Assembly (NCBI GenBank): GCA_965198855.1 | Contig: CBDAPZ010000002.1 | Coordinates: 62,001-126,000, forward strand | DNA length: 64,000 nucleotides | DNA from: BOG-908 sp965198855 | GTDB lineage: Bacteria; Pseudomonadota; Alphaproteobacteria; Acetobacterales; Acetobacteraceae | Reading direction: 5' to 3' | Part shown: positions 25,525 through 34,269 of the stretch, piece after piece | Layout: every line of letters begins with the position of its first letter | Numbering within the stretch: position 1 is the stretch's first letter | Translations under genes and position numbers: made by a program | Notes under the pieces: generated by a model | Told to the model about the DNA's origin: nothing | What the model saw: the letters and a program-made list of their open reading frames with translations, nothing else | Databases searched by the model: none

Positions 25525-26625
25525 TTAAGCTTGGAAGAATTGACGGAAGTGCGAGATGACAAGCTCGGGCTGTTCCTCGGGGATCAAGTGGCCACACGGG
25601 AGGGCTTCGCCGACCACCGGCCCGTCAGCCTTTGGGCGCCAGGTGGCAAGCACATCCCACAACTGGCCAACCGTCCCCTTTGCACCCCAGAGTGCCAGGA
25701 GCGGCGCTTGGATCTTGTGCCCGGCCTTGTCGTCAGCCCGGTCCATGTCGAGGTCGATGCCCGCCGCCGCCCGGTAATCCTTGCAGACAGCGCGAATCGT
25801 CCCCTGGCAGCAATACGTGCGGATATACTCCGCCATCGCTTCCGGCGTTACCGCGCCCGGTGTTTTGCCCTGCACGGCCAGATGATCACGTAGATAGAAG
25901 CCGGGATCCAGGCTGATCAAGTGTTCCGGCATCGGCGCAGGCTGGATTTGCAGGAACCACCACACGTAGCGTGTCGCGAACTCCTTGCTGGTGTCGTTGT
26001 ACATCGTCAGCGTCGGCGCGACGTCCAAGACAGCGGCCTTTTGAACCGCACCGGGGTGATCCAGGCACAAGCGATGCACGACACGGCCCCCACGGTCATG
26101 GCCCGCCACCATGAACGACGTATGGCCGAGCTGCCGCATGACATCGACCATGTCTTGCGCCATGGCGCGGAACGAGTAGTTGCTGTTCTCGGGGCTATAG
26201 CCCGGCTTGGACGAGTCGCCGTAGCCGCGCAGGTCGGGAAGAACGACCTGGTATCCAGCGTCCACCAGAGCTGAGGCGACCTTGTGCCAGGTGACGTGCG
26301 TCTCCGGATGACCGTGAATGAGGAGCAGCGGCTGCCCATCACCTTTGCTCAAAGTATGGATGGTTACATCTCTGGTCTGGATATCCTGTGAACGGAAGCC
26401 GGGGAACAGCAACTCGCTCACACCAGCCGGCTGTGCGGGAGGCAGGTCGAGCAGGTCTGCACCGACTGCGGGCGCCAGCCGTGGGCTTGGCAGTTCGTGG
26501 GCCAAATTCTCCGGCGTCGGGGCAGGCGGTGTTTGCGCCCGCGCCCGGCGTGCCAAAGCCGAAACAACCGTTGTGATTGAAACACCGACAGTCGTTCTCC
26601 GGCCGATTGTTAACCCCATGATCAT
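25525..26625 (-). CDS. Tat-exported alpha/beta hydrolase, haloacetate-dehalogenase/epoxide-hydrolase-like
   Basis: A 366-residue alpha/beta hydrolase. The start at 26625 has an AAGGAG site and gives a twin-arginine-type leader (TIGRRTTVGVSITTVVSALA), so periplasmic export is likely. The fold landmarks are HGHPETHVTWHKVA (oxyanion loop), LPDLRGYGDSSKP, the nucleophile Asp in VAGHDRGGRVVHRL, and the catalytic His in LPCGHLIPEEQPE. The DRGGR context and QPAPMPEHLISLDPGFYL resemble fluoroacetate dehalogenases. The His that lines the halide pocket in those enzymes appears to be Val in RYVWWFL (my recollection of the family), so true haloacetate activity is doubtful. It is divergent from the DUF1275 gene. 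Confidence 0.85.
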   Translation of the reverse strand: MIMGLTIGRRTTVGVSITTVVSALARRARAQTPPAPTPENLAHELPSPRLAPAVGADLLDLPPAQPAGVSELLFPGFRSQDIQTRDVTIHTLSKGDGQPLLLIHGHPETHVTWHKVASALVDAGYQVVLPDLRGYGDSSKPGYSPENSNYSFRAMAQDMVDVMRQLGHTSFMVAGHDRGGRVVHRLCLDHPGAVQKAAVLDVAPTLTMYNDTSKEFATRYVWWFLQIQPAPMPEHLISLDPGFYLRDHLAVQGKTPGAVTPEAMAEYIRTYCCQGTIRAVCKDYRAAAGIDLDMDRADDKAGHKIQAPLLALWGAKGTVGQLWDVLATWRPKADGPVVGEALPCGHLIPEEQPELVISHFRQFFQA

Positions 26626-26732
26626 GTCTCCTTGTTTTTGGTCATTCGCCCAGACGTCGCCTGTGAGTTCACCGATCCTCTCATCATCAGCTTGCTGGAA
26701 GCATTGCTGGCCCATGCTGTAGGAACGCTGGC

Positions 26733-27425
26733 ATGATGCCCTCCAAGCCCAATCGCGAGCGTGCCTCGGCTGTCATATCGAGCACGCTGATCACGGTGAC
26801 TGGCGGAGCGCTCGACGCGTGGGTCTACCTTGCGCACGGACACGTGTTTGCAAATGCCCAAACTGGCAACGTTGCGCTCATGATGATTGCCGCGGCCGCA
26901 GGGGATTTCGCACAAGCAGGCAGTCACCTCACCTCCCTTGCAGCCTTTGTCACCGGGATGTTCATCTCGCAGCAGACAGGCAGCCGGCTCAAAGACATGA
27001 AGCTCAACTCGCGCGACATCCGACTCGGTGTGGAAAGTATGCTCCTAACCGCGCTCGGGTTTGCCGCGAACACCCTGTCTGACCACACCGTGATCGCGTG
27101 CGTCGGCTTCATCGCAGGGCTGCAAATCACCAGCCTATCCCACATCGGCAGGTGGTCCTTCAACACTGGCATGACGACCGGAAACCTGCGCGGGGCGGTT
27201 AGCGCCTTGAGCAAGGTGCTTACCGGCGCGCAGGAGGAGCGAGCCCACGCGCTGGTAATCGGGGCGTTGTGCGCCGCCTTTGCCATCGGCGCCCTGGTGG
27301 CCGCCTGGCTGACGCCCCGCCTGGGGAGCCTGACGCTCTTGCCGGTCGCCGCTCTTGTCGCCGCTTCGCTGGCCGCGGCGCCGCGGGGGCTGGACCCGAT
27401 CCCGGACTGGAAGAATCTCCGGTGA
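26733..27425 (+). CDS. DUF1275 (YoaK) family membrane protein
   Basis: A 230-residue protein with about six membrane segments. The DUF1275 signature is seen in TVTGGALDAWVYLAHGHVFANAQTGNVALM (residues about 21-50) and in SFNTGMTTGNLRGAVSAL. The biochemical role of the family is unknown. It is divergent from the hydrolase gene with 107 bases between starts. Just downstream is the left end of IS3 copy 1, which does not touch the gene. Confidence 0.9.
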   Translation: MMPSKPNRERASAVISSTLITVTGGALDAWVYLAHGHVFANAQTGNVALMMIAAAAGDFAQAGSHLTSLAAFVTGMFISQQTGSRLKDMKLNSRDIRLGVESMLLTALGFAANTLSDHTVIACVGFIAGLQITSLSHIGRWSFNTGMTTGNLRGAVSALSKVLTGAQEERAHALVIGALCAAFAIGALVAAWLTPRLGSLTLLPVAALVAASLAAAPRGLDPIPDWKNLR

Positions 27426-27491
27426 CGCAGGGACACGTCCCTGGCTTGCGAACATCAAATTGAGCTGCTGCCGGTTTGGTGGACACCACCT

Positions 27492-28358
27492 TTAGCTCGC
27501 GGCGGAGATCCGCTCGAATTCCATAGGGCTGATGTAGCCGATGGTCGAGTGGCGCCGCTGCGGGTTGTAGAAGCATTCAATGTAATCGAACACGTCGGCG
27601 CGGGCCTGGTTACGTGTGCGGTAGACCTTGCGCGCCGTGCGTTCTGTTTTCAGGGAAGAGAAGAAACTTTCCATGGCAGCGTTGTCCCAGACGTTGCCTG
27701 AGCGGCTCATGCTGCATGCCACACCGTTGTCCGCCATGAGCTTCTGAAATTGCTCGCTGCTGTATTGGCTGCCTTGATCTGAATGATGCAGCAACGCGAT
27801 GGGCTTTCCACGCCGCCAGATCGCCATCATCAGCGCGTCCGCTACCAACTGCGCTGTCATTGCGGCATTCATCGACCAGCCCACCACTCTGCGTGAAAAC
27901 AGGTCGATGACAGCCGCCACGTAGAGCCATCCTTCTGCTGTCCAGATATAGGTGAAATCCGAGACCCATTTCTGGTTCGGCCCGCTTGCTTCGAACTGAC
28001 GATCCAACACATTGGCCGCAATCGCCGCCTTGGATCGCTCTCCAGCATCCACTGGAAGCCCCCGCCGACGAGGTCTCGCTCGTAAAGCCTCTGTTTGCAT
28101 TAGGCGTTCGACGTGATGCAGTCCGCAGGAGGCACCTTCGGCAAGCACATCGTGCCACACACGCCTGGCGCCATAAGTGCGGTCACTCGCCACGAAACTG
28201 GCCCGTATGCGCCCCGTCAGCGCTTCATCTGCGACGGCCCTGGCACTGGGCGGCCGGGAGAGCCAGGCGTGAAAACCGCTGCGCGAGACACCGAGCGTCT
28301 CGCAAAGCCAACGCACCGGCCAGACCCCTCGGTGCTTCGCCACAAAGCCGAACTTCAT
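27492..28358 (-). CDS. IS3-family transposase OrfB (copy 1)
   Basis: A 288-residue DDE integrase-type transposase. The triad is visible in KWVSDFTYIWTAEGWLYVAA (first Asp), ALLHHSDQGSQYSSEQF (second Asp) and NVWDNAAMESFFSSLKTE (Glu). The N-terminal HTH_21 region starts MKFGFVAKHRGVWPVRWLCE. It overlaps orfA by 4 bases in the -1 frame and is normally expressed as an OrfAB fusion by frameshifting. Confidence 0.96.
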   Translation of the reverse strand: MKFGFVAKHRGVWPVRWLCETLGVSRSGFHAWLSRPPSARAVADEALTGRIRASFVASDRTYGARRVWHDVLAEGASCGLHHVERLMQTEALRARPRRRGLPVDAGERSKAAIAANVLDRQFEASGPNQKWVSDFTYIWTAEGWLYVAAVIDLFSRRVVGWSMNAAMTAQLVADALMMAIWRRGKPIALLHHSDQGSQYSSEQFQKLMADNGVACSMSRSGNVWDNAAMESFFSSLKTERTARKVYRTRNQARADVFDYIECFYNPQRRHSTIGYISPMEFERISAAS

Positions 28359-28645
28359 ATCAGCTCCTTGGCAAAATAGGCCGCGGCTTTTTTTAAGATG
28401 TCACGCTCCGCCTTCAGCTTGGCGACCTCGCGACGCAGCTGCGTCACCTCCTGCTGCTCCGGCTTGCTCTGGCCATGCCCAGGAAACGCGTGCTGCGGAT
28501 CCGCTATGCCCTCACGAAGCCAACGTCGCAGAACACTTTCTGCAACATCGATATCACGCGCTGCCTGCGCAACGGCGACGCCACGCTCCTTGATCAGTTT
28601 TACCGCCTCAAGCTTGAACTCGCGGCTAAATTTTCGACGCTGCAT
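28355..28645 (-). CDS. IS3-family OrfA (copy 1)
   Basis: A 96-residue protein with an N-terminal helix-turn-helix (RKFSREFKLEAVKLIKERGV, QAARDIDVAESVLRRWLRE) and a leucine-zipper-like C-terminus (EVTQLRREVAKLKAERDIL). A run of seven A residues in the ILKKAAA codons is a typical -1 slippage site leading into orfB. Confidence 0.95.
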   Translation of the reverse strand: MQRRKFSREFKLEAVKLIKERGVAVAQAARDIDVAESVLRRWLREGIADPQHAFPGHGQSKPEQQEVTQLRREVAKLKAERDILKKAAAYFAKELI

Positions 28646-28889
28646 CCTCGACCTCCGATCGGGTGGAAAACCTTAACTCGGTGTCCACCAAACCGGCAGC
28701 AGCTCAAATTTAGGCTCTCACGTCTGCCGTCCGGCAGGAATGCCGGATGTGCACTTCAGACGGCCGCTATGTGCAGGCGGCCCATACCGATGGGAGGTGA
28801 ACCGGGGTGCGATCGAGGGGAGTCACGCGAGGCGTCCTACCTCGCTTAATGAGCATGCGTCGAACTAAGTGGGGCAGGCCTGCCTAATT

Positions 28890-29534
28890 TCAGCCGTGCT
28901 GACGTTGCCGACAGCGAGGGTTCCAGTCATTAGTTCGGTTCGCGTCCCACAGTTGAAGCAAGTTCGACACGGCAGCTTCAATGGAAGCGCGTGATACACC
29001 GTCGCGCACTTGGACGGACATGCCGACCAGCAACGCTTCGGCCAGCACCGCCAGACCAACAACGTCCGCGTCCTGGCGCAACTCGCCTGCCGCCGTAGCT
29101 CGCTCGACACAGCGCCGGATGGCGTTGCGGGTGCGTTGCCGTTCGGCAGCGACAAACGCCTGCAGGTGATCGTTTTCCGGGGAAGCGTTGGTGGTGGACA
29201 AAACGACCATGCAGCCCTGCGGCAGCCTTTCGTCGGTCTGCATCCTGGCCGAGCGGCGAAGCGCCTGTTCCAGAGCATCACGCGGCTTGAGCGTTTCGTC
29301 ATGCAGCGGTGCCATGACTTGCCCGTACGTGCCGAGATAGCGGGTCAGCGCCTCGCGATAGAGGCTCTCCTTGGAGCCGAACGCGCCGTAGAAGCTCGCT
29401 GCTGAAAGGCCGCCCATCACCTGCTTGAGTTGGTGCAGAGAGGTCGTTTCGTAGCCTTGTCGCCAGAAGATCTGCATGGCGGCGTCAAGCGCGGCCTCCC
29501 TGTCGAATTCTCTGGGTCGTCCTGTGCGGGCCAT
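28890..29534 (-). CDS. TetR/AcrR-family regulator divergent from the SnoaL operon
   Basis: A 214-residue TetR-type regulator with N-terminal HTH (RPREFDREAALDAAMQIFWR, SLHQLKQVMGGLSAASFYGA). The ligand-binding part has DERLPQGCMVVLSTTNASPE, the same branch as the TetR at 16125-16790. I start at ATG 29534 because upstream residues have no similarity. It is divergent from the SnoaL/hydrolase operon beginning at 29675 and is its probable repressor. Confidence 0.9.
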   Translation of the reverse strand: MARTGRPREFDREAALDAAMQIFWRQGYETTSLHQLKQVMGGLSAASFYGAFGSKESLYREALTRYLGTYGQVMAPLHDETLKPRDALEQALRRSARMQTDERLPQGCMVVLSTTNASPENDHLQAFVAAERQRTRNAIRRCVERATAAGELRQDADVVGLAVLAEALLVGMSVQVRDGVSRASIEAAVSNLLQLWDANRTNDWNPRCRQRQHG

Positions 29535-29674
29535 CTCACCTCTCGATGTCTGGATTGTGGAGTAAGCAGTCTGAATCTCGTTGACAAGGCGTCCGCTCAG
29601 CTCCAACTTATGGATCGTGCGATCCGTAAGAGGGCTGACGGTGGATCGTGCTTGCTAAGCAGTGGAGACCAGCA

Positions 29675-30136
29675 ATGGCCGAGACGGCGACAGAGATCGT
29701 GCGGACGCTCCTGAACGACCCAACCAACCCGGACGTGGTGCGGGCATGTGTCGCGCCCGAAGCGACCTACGTTTCCCTCAACTTCGACAACCCTGAACTC
29801 CAACGCATAATGCCCTGGGCGGGCACGCGAACCGGTCCAGAAGCGGTGTTGGACACCTACACGCGGGTCAACCGCTTCTGGCGCAGCGAGGCATTCGAGA
29901 TCAGCGAGCTGTTCGGCGAGGGCGAGAACGTGGCTGTGTTCGGCCGCTTCAACTACCGATCCGTGACGCTGGGCAAGGTAGTCACCTCGCCCTTCGCCAT
30001 CTTGGCCAAGGTGAAAGGCGGCCGGATCACCTTCATGCAGTTCATGGAGGACACGTTCGGCACCGCCGCCACTTTCCGCAGCGGCGGCGTGGCCACCTAC
30101 CGCAGCGACCCGGCTGGCGGCGAGGTGACGCTGTGA
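29675..30136 (+). CDS. SnoaL-like (NTF2-fold) protein 1
   Basis: A 153-residue NTF2-fold protein. PDVVRACVAPEATYVSLNFD near the N-terminus and VFGRFNYRSVTLGKVVTSPF followed by KGGRITFMQFMEDTF are typical of SnoaL-like small enzymes or binding proteins. The family contains isomerases, hydratases and proteins of unknown role; the reaction cannot be read from the sequence. GTGGAGACC precedes ATG 29675. It overlaps the next gene by 4 bases (GTGA). Confidence 0.8.
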   Translation: MAETATEIVRTLLNDPTNPDVVRACVAPEATYVSLNFDNPELQRIMPWAGTRTGPEAVLDTYTRVNRFWRSEAFEISELFGEGENVAVFGRFNYRSVTLGKVVTSPFAILAKVKGGRITFMQFMEDTFGTAATFRSGGVATYRSDPAGGEVTL

Positions 30137-30576
30137 GCATGGCCGGCCAGCGTTCGCCGCGCGACGTGGTCGAGCGCTTCTACGCGGCGGAGCACGCCTA
30201 CATGAACGCAGGCGGCGACGACGCGGGCGCCAGCTTCGCCGACATGGCCGCCACGCTCGATCCGGACGTGGTGCTGCACCAATCCCCTGACCTGCCCTGG
30301 GGCGGCGAGTTCCACGGCCACGCCGCATACGAGGATTGGGCGCGGCAGATGAGCCGGGCGTTCGATCGGCTCGACGTGGAGGACACACGCCTGTTCACGA
30401 ACGGCGACACGGTGGTCATTACCTGTCGCCTCGTCACCCGCTCGCGCGCCTCGGGCGAGACGCTCGACTTGCCGATGACGCAGGTCGTGCGCGTGCGCGG
30501 CGAGCGCATCGTCGAGTTTCGGCCATTTTACTGGAACGTGCCCGCCTACTGCGAGACCGCGGTAAGCGCCCGATGA
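30133..30576 (+). CDS. SnoaL-like (NTF2-fold) protein 2
   Basis: A 147-residue NTF2-fold protein starting at GTG 30133 within the stop of the previous gene. The pattern SPRDVVERFYAAEHAYMNAG, HGHAAYEDWARQMSRAFDRL and VRVRGERIVEFRPFYWNVPA is characteristic of SnoaL-like polyketide-cyclase relatives. Its stop overlaps the start of the hydrolase (ATGA). Two tandem NTF2-fold genes in one operon suggest a heteromeric complex or two consecutive small-molecule steps. Confidence 0.82.
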   Translation: MSMAGQRSPRDVVERFYAAEHAYMNAGGDDAGASFADMAATLDPDVVLHQSPDLPWGGEFHGHAAYEDWARQMSRAFDRLDVEDTRLFTNGDTVVITCRLVTRSRASGETLDLPMTQVVRVRGERIVEFRPFYWNVPAYCETAVSAR

Positions 30577-31611
30577 CCCAAGACGAAGCAAGTAGCGCCC
30601 GCCCGCTCTGGGCCGCCACGGCCGCGCGCACGGTCCGTCGCGGCCATTTTTGGATTGTTGGCGAGCGTATCCCGCGCGACGGCAAGACCTATCAGCGCGG
30701 GCCGATGTTTGCCGAATGGGAGACACCCGAGCGGGTTACGCGCCCTTACCCCGTCGTGCTGTTGCATGGCGGCGGGTTCCAGGGCACCGAGTGGCTCGAC
30801 ACGCCTGATGGGCGACCTGGCTGGGCGCAACGGCTGGTCGAGGCGGGATATGCCACCGTCATCGTTGGACCGTCCTGGCCACGGCCGCTCGCCTTTGCAT
30901 ACCGACATTGTAGGGCCGATGGGACCGCCTTTCTCCTATCAGGGCGGCCGCCAGATCTACTTCCCGCCCGACCCGCGGGGCTTGCACACGCAGTGGCCGT
31001 TTGGATCTGGCGACGCCGAAGCGATGGACCAGTTCAATGCCGGCTACAGCCCACTGCCGGCCGACCTGGCCGAGTCCGAAGACATGGACGCGGGCCGCCT
31101 CGCACGCCTGCTCGACCGGATCGGGCCGGCCATCCTGCTGTCCCATTCGGCGTCCGGCCCTGGCGGCTGGCTTGCCGCGGACCGTCGCCACGGCCTGGTT
31201 CGCGCCATAGTCAGCGTCGAGCCGATGGGTCCGCCCTTTGCCGACATCCCAAATATCGGCGCGATAGGCTGGGGACTGGCCGCCGCACCCCTGACCTTCG
31301 ACCCGCCGCGCGCCACACCCGAGGCGGTGCGCGATCCCGACCCGGCGACCCTACGCCTGCCGAACCTGGCTGGGCTGCCGATCGCGGTGGTGACGGGCGA
31401 CTCCTCGAGCTTTGCACCAGCCAGCCCGCCAGCTGTCGAGGCGCGTAAGGCTGGCGGTGCTGCTGCGGAGCTGCTGCACCTGCCGGATCACGGTGTGACC
31501 GGGAACGGGCATGGGCTGATTTACGAGCGGAATTCGGACGATGCGCTACGACCGGTGTTGGCCTGGCTGAATTGCCATGCCGGCGCCACGTCAAGCCACG
31601 GAGAGTTATAA
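30573..31611 (+). pseudogene. Alpha/beta hydrolase with a one-base frameshift
   Basis: It starts at ATG 30573 overlapping the previous stop and reads PVVLLHGGGFQGTEWLDTPD and WAQRLVEAGYATVIVG. It then shifts: one extra G at 30866-30867 separates this from the frame that continues GPMGPPFSYQGGRQIYFPPD, LLSHSASGPGGWLAADRR and GVTGNGHGLIYERNSDDALR to TAA 31609. The intact paralogue at 43290-44300 reads VVLVDRPGQGRSPF across the same point. Removing the extra G restores VDRPGHGRSPL here. The nucleophile Ser (SHSASG) and His (DHGVTGNGH) lie downstream of the shift. The defect is either a real mutation or a sequence error. Spacing to neighbours is still operon-like. Confidence 0.85.
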
Positions 31612-32465
31612 TGGATGTCGGCTTCATTGGTCTTGGCGCCATGGGGAGTGCCATGGCGCGCAACCTTGTCACGGCGGGCCATGCCGTTTGCGCTTGGAAC
31701 CGCTCTGGCAAGCCTGGGATCGAAGGGGTTCAGGTGGCGTCCGACGCTGCAGATGCGTTCAAGGCCGAGGCGGTTTTCACCATGCTGTCCGACGACCCGG
31801 CGATCCGCGCGGTGTTGCTGGAGCCGGGCGTGTTGGCCAAGGCGAGACCTGGGCTGGTTCACGTCGTGACCTCAACCATCTCGGTCGCTTTCGCGAGCGA
31901 GTTGGCGGTGGCGCATGCGGCGGCCGGGGTCGGCTATGTGTCGGCCCCCGTGCTCGGGCGACCGGACGTCGCTGCCAAGGGCGAGCTGAATATTCTCGCA
32001 GCCGGCAAGCGCGAGGCTGTGGAGAAAGTGCGCCCTTTGCTGGACGTGCTGGGCAAGAAGGTCTGGGATTTGGGCGAAGATCCGCCGCGCGCCAACGCCG
32101 CCAAGATCGCCGCCAACACGATGATCACCATGGTGATCGAAGCCATGGCCGAGGCCGTGGTCTTGACCGAGGCGAACGGCCTGCCGCGCGCTGCCTTCTT
32201 CGAGTTGATCCTGGGCACGCTGTTCGGCGGCCGGTCGTATGAAAGCTACAGCGCGAAGATCGCCCATGACGACTACGAGCCGGGTTTCAAGGCGAGGCTG
32301 GGACTGAAGGATCTGCGTCTGGCCACCGAAGCCGCCACGGCCGCCGGACGCCGCCTGCCGATGCTCGACGCCGTGCGGGAACGCCTGGGCGAGGCCGTGG
32401 CTGCGGGGCTGGGCGACAAGGACTGGTCGATCATGGCCGATTTTACAATCAATCATGCGAAGTGA
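31611..32465 (+). CDS. NAD(P)-dependent beta-hydroxyacid dehydrogenase / imine-reductase-like protein
   Basis: A 284-residue member of the 3-hydroxyisobutyrate dehydrogenase superfamily. The N-terminal Rossmann motif is VGFIGLGAMGSAMARNLVTA, the substrate-site segment is YVSAPVLGRPDVAAKGELNI, and the catalytic Lys lies in ANAAKIAANTM. Replacement of the usual D(A/S)PVSGG by APVLGRP is more like the GLYR1/imine-reductase branch than true 3-hydroxyisobutyrate dehydrogenase. ATG 31611 overlaps the hydrolase stop (TAATG). Confidence 0.85.
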   Translation: MDVGFIGLGAMGSAMARNLVTAGHAVCAWNRSGKPGIEGVQVASDAADAFKAEAVFTMLSDDPAIRAVLLEPGVLAKARPGLVHVVTSTISVAFASELAVAHAAAGVGYVSAPVLGRPDVAAKGELNILAAGKREAVEKVRPLLDVLGKKVWDLGEDPPRANAAKIAANTMITMVIEAMAEAVVLTEANGLPRAAFFELILGTLFGGRSYESYSAKIAHDDYEPGFKARLGLKDLRLATEAATAAGRRLPMLDAVRERLGEAVAAGLGDKDWSIMADFTINHAK

Positions 32466-32474
32466 GGTAAGCTC

Positions 32475-33305
32475 GTGAAGAAAACCTGGTTGATCACCGG
32501 CTGCTCAAGCGGCTTCGGCAAGGTGCTCGCGGCGACAGTGCTCGCCCGCGGTGACCAGCTGGTTGCTACCGCACGCAGCGCCGAGGTACTCGGCAGCCTT
32601 GTTGAACATAATCCAAATACGGCCAAGGCTGTTGCCCTCGACGTAACACAGGGAGGCTCGGCCGCAGCTGCCGTTGCAATGGCCGAAGAGGCGTTCGGCG
32701 GGCTCGACATTCTCGTCAACAATGCCGGGTTTGGCTTCATGGGTGCGGTCGAAGAAGCGACACCTGAGGAATACCGGCCAATGTTCGAGACCAACGTCTT
32801 TGGCCTGATCGAGACAACGCGGGCAGCATTGCCGGCATTGCGCAAGCGGAAAGGCGCCCGGGTCGTCAACTTTTCATCGGGCGCGGGGATCGCAGGGGCG
32901 GCGGGCTACGGTTATTACAATGCCACCAAGTTTGCCGTGGAAGGCCTGTCGGAGGCGCTGGCGCAGGAGTTAGCACCACTCGGCTTAGCTGTGATCATCG
33001 TCGAGCCGGGGCCGTTCCGGACAGAGTTCCTCGGTCGCTCAATCGCGACTGCCAAAGCCGAGATCGACGCGTATGCCGAAACGTCCGGGAAACTTCGGCA
33101 TTACCGGGACACCAACAATGGTCGCCAAGCTGGCGACCCGGAGAAGGCGGCTTCAGTAATCCTAAAGGCAGTCGATGCTGCGGCACCACCGCTGCATTTG
33201 CCACTCGGGCCGATCGCCTACTCGATCGTCGAAAAGAAGCTTACCTCCTTCAAGGCAGACCTCGACGCGTGGCGCGAGATCGCTATCGCCACAGACTTCT
33301 CGTAA
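32475..33305 (+). CDS. Short-chain dehydrogenase/reductase
   Basis: A 276-residue SDR oxidoreductase starting at GTG 32475, 9 bases after the preceding stop. Motifs: TGCSSGFG cofactor loop (residues 8-15), LDVTQGG acidic turn, LVNNAGFGFMGAVEE, NFSSGAGI, and YYNATKFAVEGLSEAL with the catalytic Tyr/Lys. The long C-terminal part (GQAGDPEKAASVILKAVDAA-like) fits the substrate-binding lid of the oxidoreductase/retinol-dehydrogenase-like branch. It is the last intact gene before the disrupted EthD gene. Confidence 0.9.
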   Translation: MKKTWLITGCSSGFGKVLAATVLARGDQLVATARSAEVLGSLVEHNPNTAKAVALDVTQGGSAAAAVAMAEEAFGGLDILVNNAGFGFMGAVEEATPEEYRPMFETNVFGLIETTRAALPALRKRKGARVVNFSSGAGIAGAAGYGYYNATKFAVEGLSEALAQELAPLGLAVIIVEPGPFRTEFLGRSIATAKAEIDAYAETSGKLRHYRDTNNGRQAGDPEKAASVILKAVDAAAPPLHLPLGPIAYSIVEKKLTSFKADLDAWREIAIATDFS

Positions 33306-33342
33306 GAAATCGCACGGTTGGAAAGATCCTAACGCGATCGCT

Positions 33343-33428
33343 ATGTACGTAATTTGTGCCGGCGATGCCGGCACCAAGTTCGACCACGGCCATTGGGTTA
33401 AAATCCACCTTCCTCTCGTACGCAAGGC
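33343..33428 (+). pseudogene. EthD-family gene, 5' part, interrupted by IS21
   Basis: The frame MYVICAGDAGTKFDHGHWVK and IHLPLVRKA matches the intact EthD protein at 38554-38853 (MYVTYAGDTQTPFDRDHWVN, VHLPLVRKCW). It is cut after the CGCAAGGC target site by the IS21 element. The rest follows at 35873. EthD-fold proteins are small dimeric alpha/beta barrels associated with monooxygenase or lyase systems. Confidence 0.85.
33421..33428. repeat. 8-bp target-site duplication of IS21, left copy
   Basis: CGCAAGGC precedes the IS21 end TGTCAATC and is repeated after the other end at 35873-35880. Confidence 0.88.
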
Positions 33429-33483
33429 TGTCAATCAGCGTTGAATAGTTTCCAGCAAACAGCGTCCAATAGTTTCCACTTTG

Positions 33484-34269
33484 TCAGCCTGCTTTTGTCT
33501 GTTTCTTGCGCTGCTTGAAGCGAAAGGAATCGTTGCCGGTTTCCAGGATATCGCAGTGGTGGGTGACGCGATCGAGGAGAGCGGTTGTCATCTTGGCATC
33601 ACCGAAGACACCCACCCACTCAGCAAAGGAGAGGTTGGTGGTGAAGATCAGTGAAGTTTTTTCGTAAAGCTGGCTGATCAGGTGGAACAGCAATGCGCCG
33701 CCGGAGGCTGGGAACGGGAGATAGCCGAGTTCATCGACGATGACGGCGTCGGTCTGGACCAGCTGGCGTGCAAGATTGCCTGCACGTCCTTGTTGTTTTT
33801 CTCGTTCCAGTTGATTGACGAGATCGACGGCATTATAGAAGCGTACTCGTTTGCTCCTGTGGATGGCGGCAACACCTAAAGCTGTGGCGATGTGGGTTTT
33901 GCCGGTGCCGGTTCCGCCGACCAGGATCAAATTATGCGCTGTTTCCATGAAGGCCGCAGTCGCCAATTGCTGGACTTGCGCCTGCGATAATGGTGTTTCG
34001 GCCCAGTCGATCCCGATCAGATCCCGATGCACGGGGAAGCGTGCTGCCTTGAGCTGATAGCGCAGGCTGCGCACCTGACGGTCGGCGAGTTCGGCTTCAA
34101 TCAACCGGTCCAGCCATGCTTCGGGCTGCACCGGCCGGCGTGGCCCTTCGGCCAACAACTCGCTCCAGGCCGCGGCCATCCCGTAGAGATGCAGCGCCTT
34201 GAGCTGAGCCAGGCGATCCATGCCGGGCGAAGCAAAGCCAAGGGGCTTGACAGGATCAGTGGACGGCAT
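33484..34269 (-). CDS. istB: IS21 helper ATPase IstB
   Basis: A 261-residue AAA+ ATPase that helps the IS21 transposase select targets. Walker A is VGGTGTGKTHIATALG and Walker B is AVIVDELGYLPFPASGG; sensor residues follow in TSLIFTTNLSFAEW. The N-terminal LKALHLYGMAAAWSELLAEG domain is typical of IstB. It overlaps the istA stop by 14 bases, suggesting coupled translation. Confidence 0.96.
   Translation of the reverse strand: MPSTDPVKPLGFASPGMDRLAQLKALHLYGMAAAWSELLAEGPRRPVQPEAWLDRLIEAELADRQVRSLRYQLKAARFPVHRDLIGIDWAETPLSQAQVQQLATAAFMETAHNLILVGGTGTGKTHIATALGVAAIHRSKRVRFYNAVDLVNQLEREKQQGRAGNLARQLVQTDAVIVDELGYLPFPASGGALLFHLISQLYEKTSLIFTTNLSFAEWVGVFGDAKMTTALLDRVTHHCDILETGNDSFRFKQRKKQTKAG

Larger units (their letters stand above)
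27461..28706 (-). mobile_element. IS3-family insertion sequence, copy 1 (1246 bp)
   Basis: The ends TGAGCTGCTGCCGGTTTGG and its reverse complement form matching terminal repeats of 26 bases. AAT on both sides (27458-27460, 28707-28709) is a plausible 3-bp target duplication. It holds orfA and orfB in the usual overlapping arrangement. The same element lies in opposite orientation at 37095-38340. Confidence 0.93.

Noticed and set aside
30336..31448. 370-codon frame starting inside the second SnoaL gene
   Set aside because: It combines an out-of-frame part of the SnoaL gene, the true first third of the hydrolase and an out-of-frame remainder; the apparent fusion results from the frameshift at 30866.
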